64,000 nucleotides of DNA from Pseudorhizobium flavum (GCF_902502825.2 NZ_LR723671.1:1-64000); one strand, 5' to 3'. Counted from the stretch's first letter, positions 44,110 through 53,822 are shown. Notes: generated by a model not told the origin, from the letters alone. Translations and numbers: made by a program.

Positions 44110-47100
44110 TTGGCAATCTCCAAGATTTTGTGCGCCAACCGATCCGAAATCGCCATTCGGGTGTTTCGTGCCGCCAATGAACTTGGCATAAGGACGGTTG
44201 CGATATGGGCCGAGGAAGACAAGCTTTCGCTCCACCGGTTCAAGGCGGACGAAAGCTATCAGGTGGGCCGCGGTCCGCATCTGGAGCGGGATCTCGGACC
44301 GATCGAGAGCTATCTCTCCATCCCGGAGGTCATTCGGGTTGCAAAGCTGTCAGGCGCAGACGCCATCCATCCCGGCTATGGACTGCTGTCGGAAAGCCCG
44401 GAGTTCGTCGAGGCGTGCAACGAGGCCGGGATCATCTTCATCGGTCCGACCGCCGATACCATGCGCAAGCTCGGCAACAAGGTCGCAGCACGCAATCTTG
44501 CGGTATCGGTCGGCGTGCCGGTCGTGCCGGCCACGGAACCCCTGCCGGATGACATGGCCGAAGTCGCGCGGATGGCGGCCGAGGTCGGATACCCGGTGAT
44601 GCTGAAGGCATCGTGGGGCGGTGGCGGCCGCGGCATGCGCGTCATCCGCTCGGAAGCCGACCTTGCCAAGGAAGTGACGGAAGCGAAACGTGAGGCAAAG
44701 GCGGCCTTCGGCAAGGACGAGGTCTATCTCGAGAAGCTCGTCGAGCGGGCGCGTCACGTTGAGAGCCAGATCCTCGGTGACACCCACGGCAATGTCGTTC
44801 ACCTCTTCGAGCGGGACTGCTCCATCCAACGGCGCAACCAGAAGGTCGTCGAGCGCGCTCCCGCCCCCTATCTCAGCGAAGCGCAGCGTCAGGAACTTGC
44901 CGAGTACTCCCTGAAGATCGCAAGGGCCACGAATTATATCGGTGCAGGCACAGTCGAGTATCTGATGGATGCTGACACCGGCAGGTTCTACTTCATCGAA
45001 GTGAACCCGCGTATCCAGGTCGAGCATACGGTGACCGAAGTCGTCACGGGCATCGACATCGTGAAGGCGCAGATCCACATCCTCGATGGTGCGGCGATCG
45101 GTACAGCCGAGGCCGGTGTGCCGCGGCAGGAAGATATCCGCCTCAACGGCCACGCGCTGCAGTGCCGGATCACCACCGAGGATCCGGAACAGAACTTCAT
45201 TCCCGACTATGGGCGCATCACCGCCTATCGTTCGGCGGCCGGTTTCGGCATCCGCCTCGATGGCGGCACCGCCTACACAGGTGCGATCATCACCCGCTAC
45301 TATGATCCGCTGCTGGTGAAGGTCACGGCATCCGGCAGCACGCCGCAGGAAGCGATCAGCCGTATGGACCGGGCGCTGCGGGAATTCCGCATCCGCGGCG
45401 TCGCCACCAACCTCACCTTCCTAGAAGCGATCATCGGCCACCCGAGCTTCCGGGACAATTCCTATACGACGAAATTCATCGACACGACGCCGGAGCTCTT
45501 TGCCCAGGTGAAGAGGCAGGACCGGGCTACCAAGCTGCTTACCTATCTTGCCGATGTCAGCGTCAACGGGCATCCGGAAGTGAAGGGGAGGCCCCTGCCG
45601 TCGCCGCAGGCCGCAAAGCCGGTTGTTCCCTATATCAACGGTCCGGTGCCGGATGGCACGAAGCAGCTGCTCGACCGGCTTGGGCCGAAGGGGTTCGCCG
45701 CGTGGATCCGCAGCGAAAACCGCGTTCTGATGACCGATACGACCATGCGGGACGGGCACCAGTCGCTGCTTGCAACGCGCATGCGCACCCACGATATCGC
45801 CCGGATCGCCGAAGTTTATGCCCGGGCCCTGCCGTCCCTGTTTTCGCTGGAGTGCTGGGGCGGCGCCACCTTCGACGTTTCCATGCGCTTCCTGACCGAG
45901 GATCCGTGGGAACGGCTCGCACTGGTTCGCGAGGGAGCCCCCAACCTTCTCCTGCAGATGCTCCTGCGCGGCGCCAATGGCGTTGGCTACAAGAATTACC
46001 CCGACAATGTCGTGAAGTACTTTGTCCGGCAGGCCGCCCGCGGCGGCATCGACGTCTTCCGCGTCTTCGATTGCCTCAATTGGGTCGAGAACATGCGCGT
46101 CTCGATGGATGCGGTTCAGGAGGAGAACCGGATCTGCGAGGCCGCCATCTGCTATACGGGTGACCTCCTCAATGCCGCACGTCCGAAGTACGACCTCAAG
46201 TACTACACGTCCCTGGCGGAGGAACTGGAAAAGGCTGGCGCCCATATCATCGCCGTGAAGGACATGGCGGGCCTCCTGAAGCCGGCTGCCGCACGCGTCC
46301 TCTTCAAGGCGCTGCGGGAGGCAACGGATCTTCCGATCCACTACCATACGCACGACACCTCCGGTATTGCGGCAGCGACGGTGCTTGCGGCCGTCGAGGC
46401 CGGCGTCGACATCGTCGATGCCGCCATGGACCCGTTTTCCGGCACCACTTCCCAGCCCTGCCTCGGATCGATCGTCCAGGCTCTGTCAGGTACGGAACGA
46501 GATCCCGGGCTCGATCCGGAGTGGATCCGTCGTATCTCCTTCTACTGGGAAGCAGTCCGCAACCAGTACGCAGCGTTCGAGAGCGACCTCAAGGGACCGG
46601 CTTCGGAAGTCTATCTGCACGAAATGCCGGGCGGGCAGTTCACCAATCTGAAGGAACAGGCGCGATCGCTTGGCCTTGATGCTCGCTGGCACCGGGTCGC
46701 CCAGACCTATGCAGACGCCAACCGGATGTTCGGTGATATCGTTAAGGTCACGCCCTCCTCCAAGGTGGTGGGCGACATGGCGCTGATGATGGTCAGCCAG
46801 GACCTGACGGTCGCGGATGTCGAGAACCCGGACAAGGACATCGCCTTCCCGGACTCGGTCGTGTCGATGCTGAAGGGCGATCTCGGTCAGCCTCCCGGGG
46901 GTTGGCCGGAGAAGCTGCAGAAGAAGGCGCTCAAGGGCGACACGCCTTACACGGAGCGGCCCGGTTCGCTGCTTGCCGATGCCGATCTCGATGCCGAGCG
47001 GACGGCGATCGAAACGAAGCTTGAACGCTCCGTCACGGATTTCGAGTTCGCTTCCTACCTCATGTATCCGAAGGTCTTCACTGACTATGCTATCGCTGCC

Positions 47101-47583
47101 GAGACCTATGGCCCGGTCTCCGTTCTGCCGACGCCGGCCTATTTCTACGGGCTCGCGCCGGGCGAGGAACTGCAGCCGTATATCGAGAAGGGCAAGTCGC
47201 TCGTCATCCTGCATCAGGCCAAGAGCGAGCCGGACGAGAAGGGCACGGTCAAGGTGTTCTTCGAACTCAACGGCCAGCCACGCCTGATCAAGGTGCCAGA
47301 CCGCAGCCGGAGTGCGGCGAGCGCCGTGCGCCGCAAGGCCGAGGGCGGCAATGCCGCCCATCTCGGCGCGCCGATGCCGGGCGTCATCTCGACTGTCGCT
47401 GTCATCGCCGGACAGGCGGTCGAGGCGGGCGACGTCCTCTTGTCGATCGAGGCGATGAAGATGGAAACGGCGCTGCACGCCGAGAAGGACGGCACGATCG
47501 CCGAAGTGCTGGTCAAGACCGGCGACCAGATCGATGTGAGGGACTTGCTCGCCATAATCAATTGGAGCAATTTGCGGGTCTAA
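44110..47583 (+). CDS. pyc: pyruvate carboxylase
   Basis: The 1157 residues contain the complete domain order. Biotin carboxylase, about 1-450 (KILCANRSEIAIRVFRAANE, GGGGRGMRVIRSE, VEVNPRIQVEHTVTE-type motif). Carboxyltransferase, about 530-830 (MTDTTMRDGHQSLLATRMRT). Allosteric/tetramer region. Biotinyl domain with EAMKMETA near 1118. It converts pyruvate, ATP and bicarbonate to oxaloacetate. The start is a TTG at 44110 with GAGGATAA upstream, matching where the family begins. Placed here it would turn pyruvate from the lyase step into oxaloacetate. It may be the strain's only copy or a second one; the window cannot say. Confidence 0.96.
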   Translation: MAISKILCANRSEIAIRVFRAANELGIRTVAIWAEEDKLSLHRFKADESYQVGRGPHLERDLGPIESYLSIPEVIRVAKLSGADAIHPGYGLLSESPEFVEACNEAGIIFIGPTADTMRKLGNKVAARNLAVSVGVPVVPATEPLPDDMAEVARMAAEVGYPVMLKASWGGGGRGMRVIRSEADLAKEVTEAKREAKAAFGKDEVYLEKLVERARHVESQILGDTHGNVVHLFERDCSIQRRNQKVVERAPAPYLSEAQRQELAEYSLKIARATNYIGAGTVEYLMDADTGRFYFIEVNPRIQVEHTVTEVVTGIDIVKAQIHILDGAAIGTAEAGVPRQEDIRLNGHALQCRITTEDPEQNFIPDYGRITAYRSAAGFGIRLDGGTAYTGAIITRYYDPLLVKVTASGSTPQEAISRMDRALREFRIRGVATNLTFLEAIIGHPSFRDNSYTTKFIDTTPELFAQVKRQDRATKLLTYLADVSVNGHPEVKGRPLPSPQAAKPVVPYINGPVPDGTKQLLDRLGPKGFAAWIRSENRVLMTDTTMRDGHQSLLATRMRTHDIARIAEVYARALPSLFSLECWGGATFDVSMRFLTEDPWERLALVREGAPNLLLQMLLRGANGVGYKNYPDNVVKYFVRQAARGGIDVFRVFDCLNWVENMRVSMDAVQEENRICEAAICYTGDLLNAARPKYDLKYYTSLAEELEKAGAHIIAVKDMAGLLKPAAARVLFKALREATDLPIHYHTHDTSGIAAATVLAAVEAGVDIVDAAMDPFSGTTSQPCLGSIVQALSGTERDPGLDPEWIRRISFYWEAVRNQYAAFESDLKGPASEVYLHEMPGGQFTNLKEQARSLGLDARWHRVAQTYADANRMFGDIVKVTPSSKVVGDMALMMVSQDLTVADVENPDKDIAFPDSVVSMLKGDLGQPPGGWPEKLQKKALKGDTPYTERPGSLLADADLDAERTAIETKLERSVTDFEFASYLMYPKVFTDYAIAAETYGPVSVLPTPAYFYGLAPGEELQPYIEKGKSLVILHQAKSEPDEKGTVKVFFELNGQPRLIKVPDRSRSAASAVRRKAEGGNAAHLGAPMPGVISTVAVIAGQAVEAGDVLLSIEAMKMETALHAEKDGTIAEVLVKTGDQIDVRDLLAIINWSNLRV

Positions 47584-47965
47584 GATTGAAACGTTCTATT
47601 CCAAAATCTTCATCCCTTGGAAGGTCGTACTGAGCGACAGGTATGCGCATCACGCAGGAGTGCGTTCTTCACCTGTGATTCCGTGACAAGTTTCGGAGAG
47701 GACGTTCGTTACATTCTCCGACGCTAGGGCGGTTGAACTATCACCTTGCGCTTGCGCTCGCTGCTGTGCAGCCCCGTTAACTCGAGATTTGGAAGTGGTT
47801 GAACGAGACATACTGTGAAGAGCGGTCGCCTCTGCCGACTCTTTGCCAGGACGATCGCCCGCGCCCCGGGGCGAGTGTGGCGTCCGACCGCTTAGACGAC
47901 CCATTGCAACAAGGAGTAGGCGAAATGGTCCATGCGGATTTAACAACCATGAAGGAGCTTACAGT
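47584..47965. other. intergenic region without recognisable gene
   Basis: About 380 bp between pyc and the RraA-like gene. Short frames on both strands lack motifs. GAAACGTTCTATTCC near 47587 loosely resembles the island operator but has a 3-bp longer spacing, so I do not call it. A Shine-Dalgarno (GAAGGAG) for the next gene lies at its end. Confidence 0.4.
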
Positions 47966-48610
47966 ATGACGGATCAAACGCTTGACCGTGCGAAACGGCT
48001 CGCGACTGCTACAATCGGCGACGTGCTTGACATACACAGCGTCAACGGCGTGGTTTCGGGTTTGCCGCGGCGGGCTGGCAATGGGCGCGCGGCAGGCTAT
48101 GCTCAGACGATGTATGCCCAAGTCGGACCTCTTGGAGCATTTACCTTCGAGGACTTCGCCGTCGGCAACGCATTCGATGCTGTCGTACCGGATGCGATGC
48201 TGGTCATCGACCTCGGCGGTGCCGAAGTCTCGACGTTCGGCGGGCTAGCAACCCTGACGGTGACTCGTCGCAAAGCAGCGGGCGTGGTGATCGATGGTGG
48301 CTGCCGTGACGTGGAAGAGATAACGGCGCACGGTCTGACTTTGGCAAGCCGGCATGTTACGCCGCGCACCGGGAAGGGCAGGCTCAAGGTGGTCTCGCTC
48401 GGGTCCACAGTTTCCTGCGGGGGGGTGACCGTGCGTCCTGGTGATCTTGTCGTGGTGGATGATACGGGGACAGTTGTCATTCCGCAGGAAATGATCGAGA
48501 CGATCCTTTCAGAGGCTGAGGAACTGGACAAGCGCGATATCAGCTTCGCTGAGCAACTCAAGGTAGACAAGAGTTTCGCAGGGGCCGCGACGCAGTTGCG
48601 GCACGCCTAA
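47966..48610 (+). CDS. RraA-like / 4-hydroxy-4-methyl-2-oxoglutarate aldolase family protein
   Basis: Start at 47966 (MTDQTLDRAKRLATATIGDV). The 214 residues have the family core: GRAAGYAQTMYA, the VPDAMLVIDLGG strand, then AAGVVIDGGCRDVEEI containing the Arg-Asp pair that binds metal and substrate in HMG/CHA aldolases, and GDLVVVDDTGTVVIP. Such enzymes split 4-hydroxy-4-methyl-2-oxoglutarate to two pyruvates and decarboxylate oxaloacetate. The RNase-E-inhibitor role of RraA in gammaproteobacteria is less likely here. It is the last gene of the island. Confidence 0.85.
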   Translation: MTDQTLDRAKRLATATIGDVLDIHSVNGVVSGLPRRAGNGRAAGYAQTMYAQVGPLGAFTFEDFAVGNAFDAVVPDAMLVIDLGGAEVSTFGGLATLTVTRRKAAGVVIDGGCRDVEEITAHGLTLASRHVTPRTGKGRLKVVSLGSTVSCGGVTVRPGDLVVVDDTGTVVIPQEMIETILSEAEELDKRDISFAEQLKVDKSFAGAATQLRHA

Positions 48611-48616
48611 ACGAAC

Positions 48617-48652
48617 GTGCCCCGGCTTTGCCGGTGCTTTGCCCGGGGGCAC
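48617..48652. terminator. GC-rich hairpin after the RraA-like gene
   Basis: Outer arms GTGCCC(C) and (G)GGGGCAC enclose further GG/CC pairing (CCGGCTTTGCCGG). It sits 7 bp after the stop codon. There is no T-tract, so termination efficiency is uncertain. Confidence 0.45.
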
Positions 48653-48769
48653 CGTAAAGTTAATGGCGGCACGGCATGGCCATCGAAGCTGGCTTTCATG
48701 CCGCAGTGATGTGAGCGATTTGGCGCCAGGCTTCCATGACCGCGTTGCGCAGGCACCGTAAAGTTAATG
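48648..48769. repeat. 18-bp direct repeat flanking the island's right edge
   Basis: GGCACCGTAAAGTTAATG occurs at 48648-48665 and again at 48752-48769, 104 bp apart in the same orientation. It lies exactly between the last island gene and the ISL3 remnant, so it may be an IS end or a duplicated junction. Confidence 0.6.
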
Positions 48770-49480
48770 AAGTAGTGATAAGATTTTGCGATCAGGCGGG
48801 ACTGTCCTACAGTGAGATCGCCCGACGGACCGGCTATGAGCGTCGCAGCGTAACTAAGTGGCTCCAGTTCGAGGCGGCGAGCAGCGCTGACCCCCACATC
48901 ACCCTGATATTTCGAAGCCTTCTTGACCCAATTCTGGAGGGGAATTGCCGCGGACAGCATCTTTGTCACGACGTCAAGCAGCGCGGCTACACCGGTAGCT
49001 TCGCCAATCTGAAGCGCTCTGCTGGAGCTTGGCGGCGGGCCGAAAGGGAGCAGTCCAGTGGTGTGCCGCCAGTCGCGTCGAAGGTGGAACCGGTTCGAGA
49101 TCCAGAAACCGGTCATGCAATCTCGCCCGTGGTTGCCGCGGCGCTGTACATCAAGCCGCGAGGCCTGATGACGGACCGGCAGGCCAGGAAAGTCGATGCC
49201 CTGAAGCAAGGATCTGAGGCATTCGCTGAGATGCAAAGCCTCGCGATGCGCTTCAACGGCATACTTCGCGGTTAGAAATCCGCACCACTGGATGCGTGGA
49301 TCGATGATGCGCTCAACCCATTCCGATCATGCGGTTTGCCCGCGTCCTGCGCAGAGAAATCGATGTCGTCAACAACGCTGTCGAGCTGCCGTGGAGGAAA
49401 GGGCAGGCCGAATGCCAGATCAACCGCCTCAAGACCCTCAAGCGTTCGATGTACGGTCGTGCAGGCCGTGACCCTGCTGA
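48736..49480 (+). pseudogene. ISL3-family transposase remnant
   Basis: The first frame (to 49275) carries an HTH (QAGLSYSEIARRTGYERRSV) and the segment VKQRGYTGSFANLKR, both typical of the C-terminal half of ISL3-type transposases. After a stop, another frame (49329 on) gives the characteristic end LPWRKGQAECQINRLKTLKR then SMYGRAG. The N-terminal half is absent and at least one frameshift is present. Inactive. Confidence 0.7.
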
Positions 49481-49499
49481 AAGGCACAAATGCTGCCAC

Positions 49500-50040
49500 C
49501 GCTCTACACAAAGTGAGGAAGAACCTAATTCTGGAGCAGGCTCACACCGAAGATCTTCTGACCGCAATGTCAGAAGACCTTCTGGACATCGTTTTCGTCT
49601 GGCCGCCGGTTCGCGCCAATTTCGGCACGAATACCGTCAGCTCGCAGACGAGAAAATGGGTGTCGCTCTTCCAGTCGGTCATCGCTTAGCGTCAAAATAT
49701 GAAATTGTGCTGCAGGACCTCCGGGGTGAGAAGTTCATGGTCTATCAAAGACGGGAGGGTCCCGGTCTGTCTGACAATGTTTTAGCTGAGTGCCGCAAAG
49801 CCGGCTTTGTCCCAGAGTTTCTGCAACAAACACCGCAACTTTCCACCACGATCAACTTGGCGGCGTCCAGAATCGGCTATCGTTCCCGAAAGCATGAACC
49901 AGGTTCGCAATCAGAGGGTCCGTTTCTTGCACATAAGGGATCTCGACATCGTGGCCGAACTCGCGCTGTCCTGGCGGCTGAGCCGCGGCAAGGTAGCCGT
50001 GGAAAGGTTTGTCAATACCGCATTTCATCGATACAGGTGA
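49500..50040 (+). pseudogene. LysR-family regulator remnant (effector domain only, multiple frameshifts)
   Basis: Pieces of a LysR substrate-binding domain run in order through alternating frames: QAHTEDLLTAMSEDLLDIVF, then ADEKMGVALPVGHRLASKYE and REGPGLSDNVLAECRKAGF with LSTTINLAASRIG, then IVPESMNQVRNQRV ending VERFVNTAFHRYR at a stop at 50040. The DNA-binding N-terminus is missing. It abuts the Tn3 end at 50059. Function lost. Confidence 0.7.
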
Positions 50041-50058
50041 ATTCGAACCGCTGTTATT

Positions 50059-50096
50059 GGGGCCCCCTGGGCATTTCTGCAATAATACCCGCTAAG
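50059..50096. repeat. Tn3 transposon left inverted repeat
   Basis: Reads GGGGCCCCCTGGGCATTTCT at its outer part and ends CCCGCTAAG. It matches the right repeat with about three differences, all in the first 10 bases. Confidence 0.9.
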
Positions 50097-53079
50097 GGAA
50101 AGCGAAGTTGTTTGGATTGAAACGGTTAGCGCGGATCGGCCTGAAGCGTTCGAGGGGTCGGTCAATTTCGTTCCAGAGATAGTCGCCGGTGAGTGCGATA
50201 TGCGCCCAGGGAAGCGGTGCGACCTGGGAGAGCAGCTCGGCGGGAATATCGATGCCCTGGGCGCGAACATAATCGACAGCGCGGCTGAGATAGACGGTGT
50301 TCCACAGGATAATGGCGTTGACGACGAGGTTGAGATCTGACGCCCGATAGACCATGGTTTCCGCCACGCGGTTGCGCAGCTCGCCAAGCTGGTGGAGGAA
50401 GACCGCCCGGGCAAGGGCGTGACGGCTTTCACCCTTGTTGAGGATGGCATGCGATCTGCGCCGAAGCTTGGTGTCGAGCAACCAGTCGCAGATGAAGATC
50501 GAGCGTTCAATCCGGCCCATTTCTCGTAGCGCCTTATTGAGCCGATTTTGCCGGGGTGATGCGGCAAGCTTCTTGAGGATGACGGAGGGCGGCACGAGGC
50601 CCGCGCCGATCGATGCCTTCAGCCGCAAGACCTCATCCCAGTGCTGCTCGATGACATCCATGTTGACGGTTCCTGAGATCAGCGCCTTGAGCGGCTCGTA
50701 CGCCGGGTCGGGATCAATGACGAAGAGCCTGCGATTGCCGAGATTGCGGATACGGGGAATGAGCCTGTAGCCGAAGCCGTGGAACATAGCGAATGTCGTT
50801 TCGGTCGCGCCGGCGGTATCGGTTGCATGCTCATGGATTTCGATGGAGCTTTCATTGTGAAGGAGGCCATCGAGCACGTAGGGCGCTTCGCTCTCGGAGG
50901 CCTGGATCATGCGGGAGAAGAAGGAGGCGAAGCGATTGGACAGAAAGCCATAGACCGAGGCACCCGGCCGCTTGCCATATTTTGCATTGTATTCGAGGCT
51001 GGTTTCCCCGCGCCCGCCGGCCGGAAAGAACTGCCCGTCCGAGGAGGAGATATGACCGTCGCCCCAGACCGCGGCGAAGGGATGAGCCTGCTGCGCATCG
51101 ACCAGCACGGCGGTCGCGGTGGCATAGGTTTCTGGTCGCAGATGACGATCCACCATCAGCATCATCTGGTGGATCGTGACGCCACGTGAGCTTTCCGCCA
51201 TGCGCTCAGCACCGGCATTGGTGGCGTCGGCAAGGATCGCGGCCATCAGCGCGGGCTCGTCGTTTGCCGTTTCGCCGGTACGATAATGCGTGAAGCTGTC
51301 GAGGAACCTTGTCCAGCTATGAACCTCAGCCAACAGGCTGGTGATCCTGATCCGGGGAACAAGGATATAAAGACGCCGGCTGAGCGCGACGATCCTTTCA
51401 CGCTCCTCCTCACGGATCGGGGAGACTGATAAACCCTTGTCGGAAATCGTCGCATCCGGAATGGCATTGTCCGCGGCGGCCCTGGCCAGTTCCTTCAGCT
51501 TGGCATGGAGTGTTGCGGCACGCTCGGCCCGCCATTCGGCAAAGCTGTCGGGGATGGCGAGCCCGAGCCGCCCTTCGGCGCGCATCTGGGCGAAGATGGG
51601 GCGTGGCAAAAGATAATCCTCGAAGCTACGCCATGCGCGGCTACCCTCTACCCATATGTCGCCGGCCCGAAGTCGCTCCCGCAGATGAACGAGCACCGCC
51701 ACCTCCCAGGCACGAAGATCGATGGTGACGCCGTCCGATCGCACACGCCGTCGCCATTTGCGGGTCATGAATGCGAACGGCACCTGTGCGGGCAGTTTCC
51801 GGTCGCTGTAAAGCGCCCGCAAGTGGTCCACAGCCTTCAGAACCGGATCATCAGGACGAAACGACTGGAAAGAAAATGTGCGGAAGATAAGTTGGCCGAA
51901 TTTCCGCAGCGATTTGTGTCGTTCGATGAGTTCATCGAACTCGTCGCTGCTGTCGGGCCGGACAACAGAATTGGCGGCCGCCATGCTGGCGATCAGCCCG
52001 TCCCAGCCGAGCGACGCCGCAATCGCAGATGCGAGATCGGCATTGCTTTCTCGGGCGGCCAGAAGCGCCTCGCCCAGCTTGAGATGGTCGAGCGCCACTC
52101 CGTCGAGAACCTCGGCATCCTTCAGACGGCGTTCTTTCCGGCTGATTTCGACCTTGCGGCGCGTGCTGCCGATCAGTTTGCAGAACATGTCAATCGCAAG
52201 ATCGGTGATGGCCGCCTGCCTCTCTATGACGAAAGCTGTGAGGGTGGCGTAACGCCGCTCGACAGTCAGGCGTCGTATCTCCCGGGCGTGCAGGATGCGA
52301 GCATCACGAGCGATGATGCCATAACGGTTGGCATGGATCGTTTTGCGCCGATCATCGGAAATGACGGCCAAACGCAAAACCTCAAGGCGAGCAATCAGGG
52401 CTTTGAGGTTCTTCAGTTTCGCGCCCTCCGGCGCTTCGGCAATCCAGCCGAGATGGCTCCGATTGCCGGACTGATCGGTGAGAAGCTGATCTAGCGCCCC
52501 GATAGACGCTTGCTCCAGGCCCCGGATCAAGCCGCGATAAGCCTGCCGTCGCGCCGCCGCCCGGCCGGCCATCGCCAGACGTATCAGCAGTTCCGGCACG
52601 GGAACGAGCAGCTTTCTATCCTTCAGGGCTTCGATCACGGCCTTGGTGATCGGTTTGCCTTGTTCAGTCGCGGCCGCCTCGCGGGCCGCCGCTGTGATCA
52701 GGGAGCGATAATCGCTCGCGCGGACGGGCTGGAGATCCAGTGCCGCGGCAACCTCCCGCGCATGTTCGCGGCGCGTTTCCTCCCGCTGGGCATAGAGCAC
52801 AAACACGGCAGGGTCGATGTCCAGCTGATCGGCGACGACAGAGACAACTGCCTCCGGCGGAACTTCCCCGGTGCGGAGTGGCCGACCGAGATCCCGCACC
52901 AGGGCGAGCTGGATGGCAAAGCCCAGACGATTATGGGAGCGACGATGTGCTTTGGCGAAGGCGACATCCTCTGGAGAGAGTGCGTAGCGGGCCAGAGCCT
53001 CTTCATAAATGTCGGGTGGATCAAACAGCACAGCACGCGTCTGCGCGTCGAGGAAGGCCATGGGCGCGCCTGCTTTCAA
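50092..53079 (-). CDS. tnpA: Tn3-family transposase TnpA (complete)
   Basis: The 995-residue length is standard for the family. The N-terminal DNA-binding part (FLDAQTRAVLFDPPDIYEEA) is followed by the DDE core: AAVWGDGHISSSDGQFF, HATDTAGATETTFAMFHG and LNKGESRHALARAVFLH. The stop codon lies inside the left inverted repeat, as is common. The start overlaps tnpR by 4 bp, so both are translated from one message. It carries out replicative cointegrate formation. Confidence 0.97.
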   Translation of the reverse strand: MKAGAPMAFLDAQTRAVLFDPPDIYEEALARYALSPEDVAFAKAHRRSHNRLGFAIQLALVRDLGRPLRTGEVPPEAVVSVVADQLDIDPAVFVLYAQREETRREHAREVAAALDLQPVRASDYRSLITAAAREAAATEQGKPITKAVIEALKDRKLLVPVPELLIRLAMAGRAAARRQAYRGLIRGLEQASIGALDQLLTDQSGNRSHLGWIAEAPEGAKLKNLKALIARLEVLRLAVISDDRRKTIHANRYGIIARDARILHAREIRRLTVERRYATLTAFVIERQAAITDLAIDMFCKLIGSTRRKVEISRKERRLKDAEVLDGVALDHLKLGEALLAARESNADLASAIAASLGWDGLIASMAAANSVVRPDSSDEFDELIERHKSLRKFGQLIFRTFSFQSFRPDDPVLKAVDHLRALYSDRKLPAQVPFAFMTRKWRRRVRSDGVTIDLRAWEVAVLVHLRERLRAGDIWVEGSRAWRSFEDYLLPRPIFAQMRAEGRLGLAIPDSFAEWRAERAATLHAKLKELARAAADNAIPDATISDKGLSVSPIREEERERIVALSRRLYILVPRIRITSLLAEVHSWTRFLDSFTHYRTGETANDEPALMAAILADATNAGAERMAESSRGVTIHQMMLMVDRHLRPETYATATAVLVDAQQAHPFAAVWGDGHISSSDGQFFPAGGRGETSLEYNAKYGKRPGASVYGFLSNRFASFFSRMIQASESEAPYVLDGLLHNESSIEIHEHATDTAGATETTFAMFHGFGYRLIPRIRNLGNRRLFVIDPDPAYEPLKALISGTVNMDVIEQHWDEVLRLKASIGAGLVPPSVILKKLAASPRQNRLNKALREMGRIERSIFICDWLLDTKLRRRSHAILNKGESRHALARAVFLHQLGELRNRVAETMVYRASDLNLVVNAIILWNTVYLSRAVDYVRAQGIDIPAELLSQVAPLPWAHIALTGDYLWNEIDRPLERFRPIRANRFNPNNFAFP

Positions 53080-53690
53080 ACGGGGGGAGCAGGCTCATCT
53101 TCTTTGCCCGGTCCGGTCCATCCGGTTCGTCGCAATGTATCGATGAGAGTCGAGCGCGGCACCTTGAATGTCCGGCATACCGACGCCTTGCTAGCTCCGG
53201 CTTCCAGCGCTGCCAGAATCTGCTCAACCTTTTCGGTGTCGATCGTTGGCGGCCTGCCGCCCTTGCGACCGCGCCGGCGTGCCGCCGCCAAACCAGCATT
53301 GACCCGCTCCGTGATCAACGCTCTCTCGTATTCGGCAAGCGTGCCAAACAGGTTGAACAGGAATGCTCCGTGCGAGTTCGTCGTGTTGATCGCTTCCGTC
53401 AAAGAGCGGAAGGCGACCCCGCGTGCCTTCAGATCCTCAACGATCCGGATCAGGTGGGAGAGTGATCGGCCCAGACGGTCGAGCTTCCAAACGACCAGTA
53501 CGTCACCTTCGCACAATTCTGCAAGGCAAGCCTTCAGCCCTGGACGGTCGTCGCGCGCGCCCGAAGCACGATCCTGATGTAGATGACGCTGATCGACGCC
53601 GGCGGAAAGCAGCGCGTCACGCTGCAACGCAACGGACTGACGCTCATCGGCGCTCGACACACGCATGTAACCGATCAACATGTACGGCAA
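53076..53690 (-). CDS. tnpR: serine resolvase TnpR
   Basis: The 204-residue protein has the resolvase/invertase catalytic domain with the nucleophile Ser in GYMRVSSADERQSVALQRDA, VWKLDRLGRSLSHLI and LAEYERALITERVNAGL, then a C-terminal HTH (GASKASVCRTFKVPRSTLID). It resolves cointegrates at the adjacent res site. It is co-transcribed with tnpA. Confidence 0.96.
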   Translation of the reverse strand: MPYMLIGYMRVSSADERQSVALQRDALLSAGVDQRHLHQDRASGARDDRPGLKACLAELCEGDVLVVWKLDRLGRSLSHLIRIVEDLKARGVAFRSLTEAINTTNSHGAFLFNLFGTLAEYERALITERVNAGLAAARRRGRKGGRPPTIDTEKVEQILAALEAGASKASVCRTFKVPRSTLIDTLRRTGWTGPGKEDEPAPPV

Positions 53691-53765
53691 ACCTCAAATT
53701 CTGCGTTGCCGTATACTCGCACTATCCGACAGGGTTTGTCGTGCAAAAAATTGGGGTCCTACGTC
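53680..53765. promoter_or_regulatory. res-like region upstream of tnpR
   Basis: Inverted motifs TACGGCAA and TTGCCGTA about 14 bp apart (53682-53714) resemble a resolvase subsite, followed by GCAC...GTGC and CGACA...TGTCG arms (53715-53745). The position between tnpR and the cargo is that of res in Tn3-family elements. Subsite limits are approximate. Confidence 0.5.
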
Positions 53766-53822
53766 ATCGATTTCTATCGAGCGGTCGGATGCGCGGAAAT
53801 CATCTGTTTTCCGTTATGGGAC

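Noticed and set aside
47587..47601. GAAACGTTCTATTCC as a fifth IclR operator
   Set aside because: The half-sites are 3 bp too far apart and the match is not symmetric.
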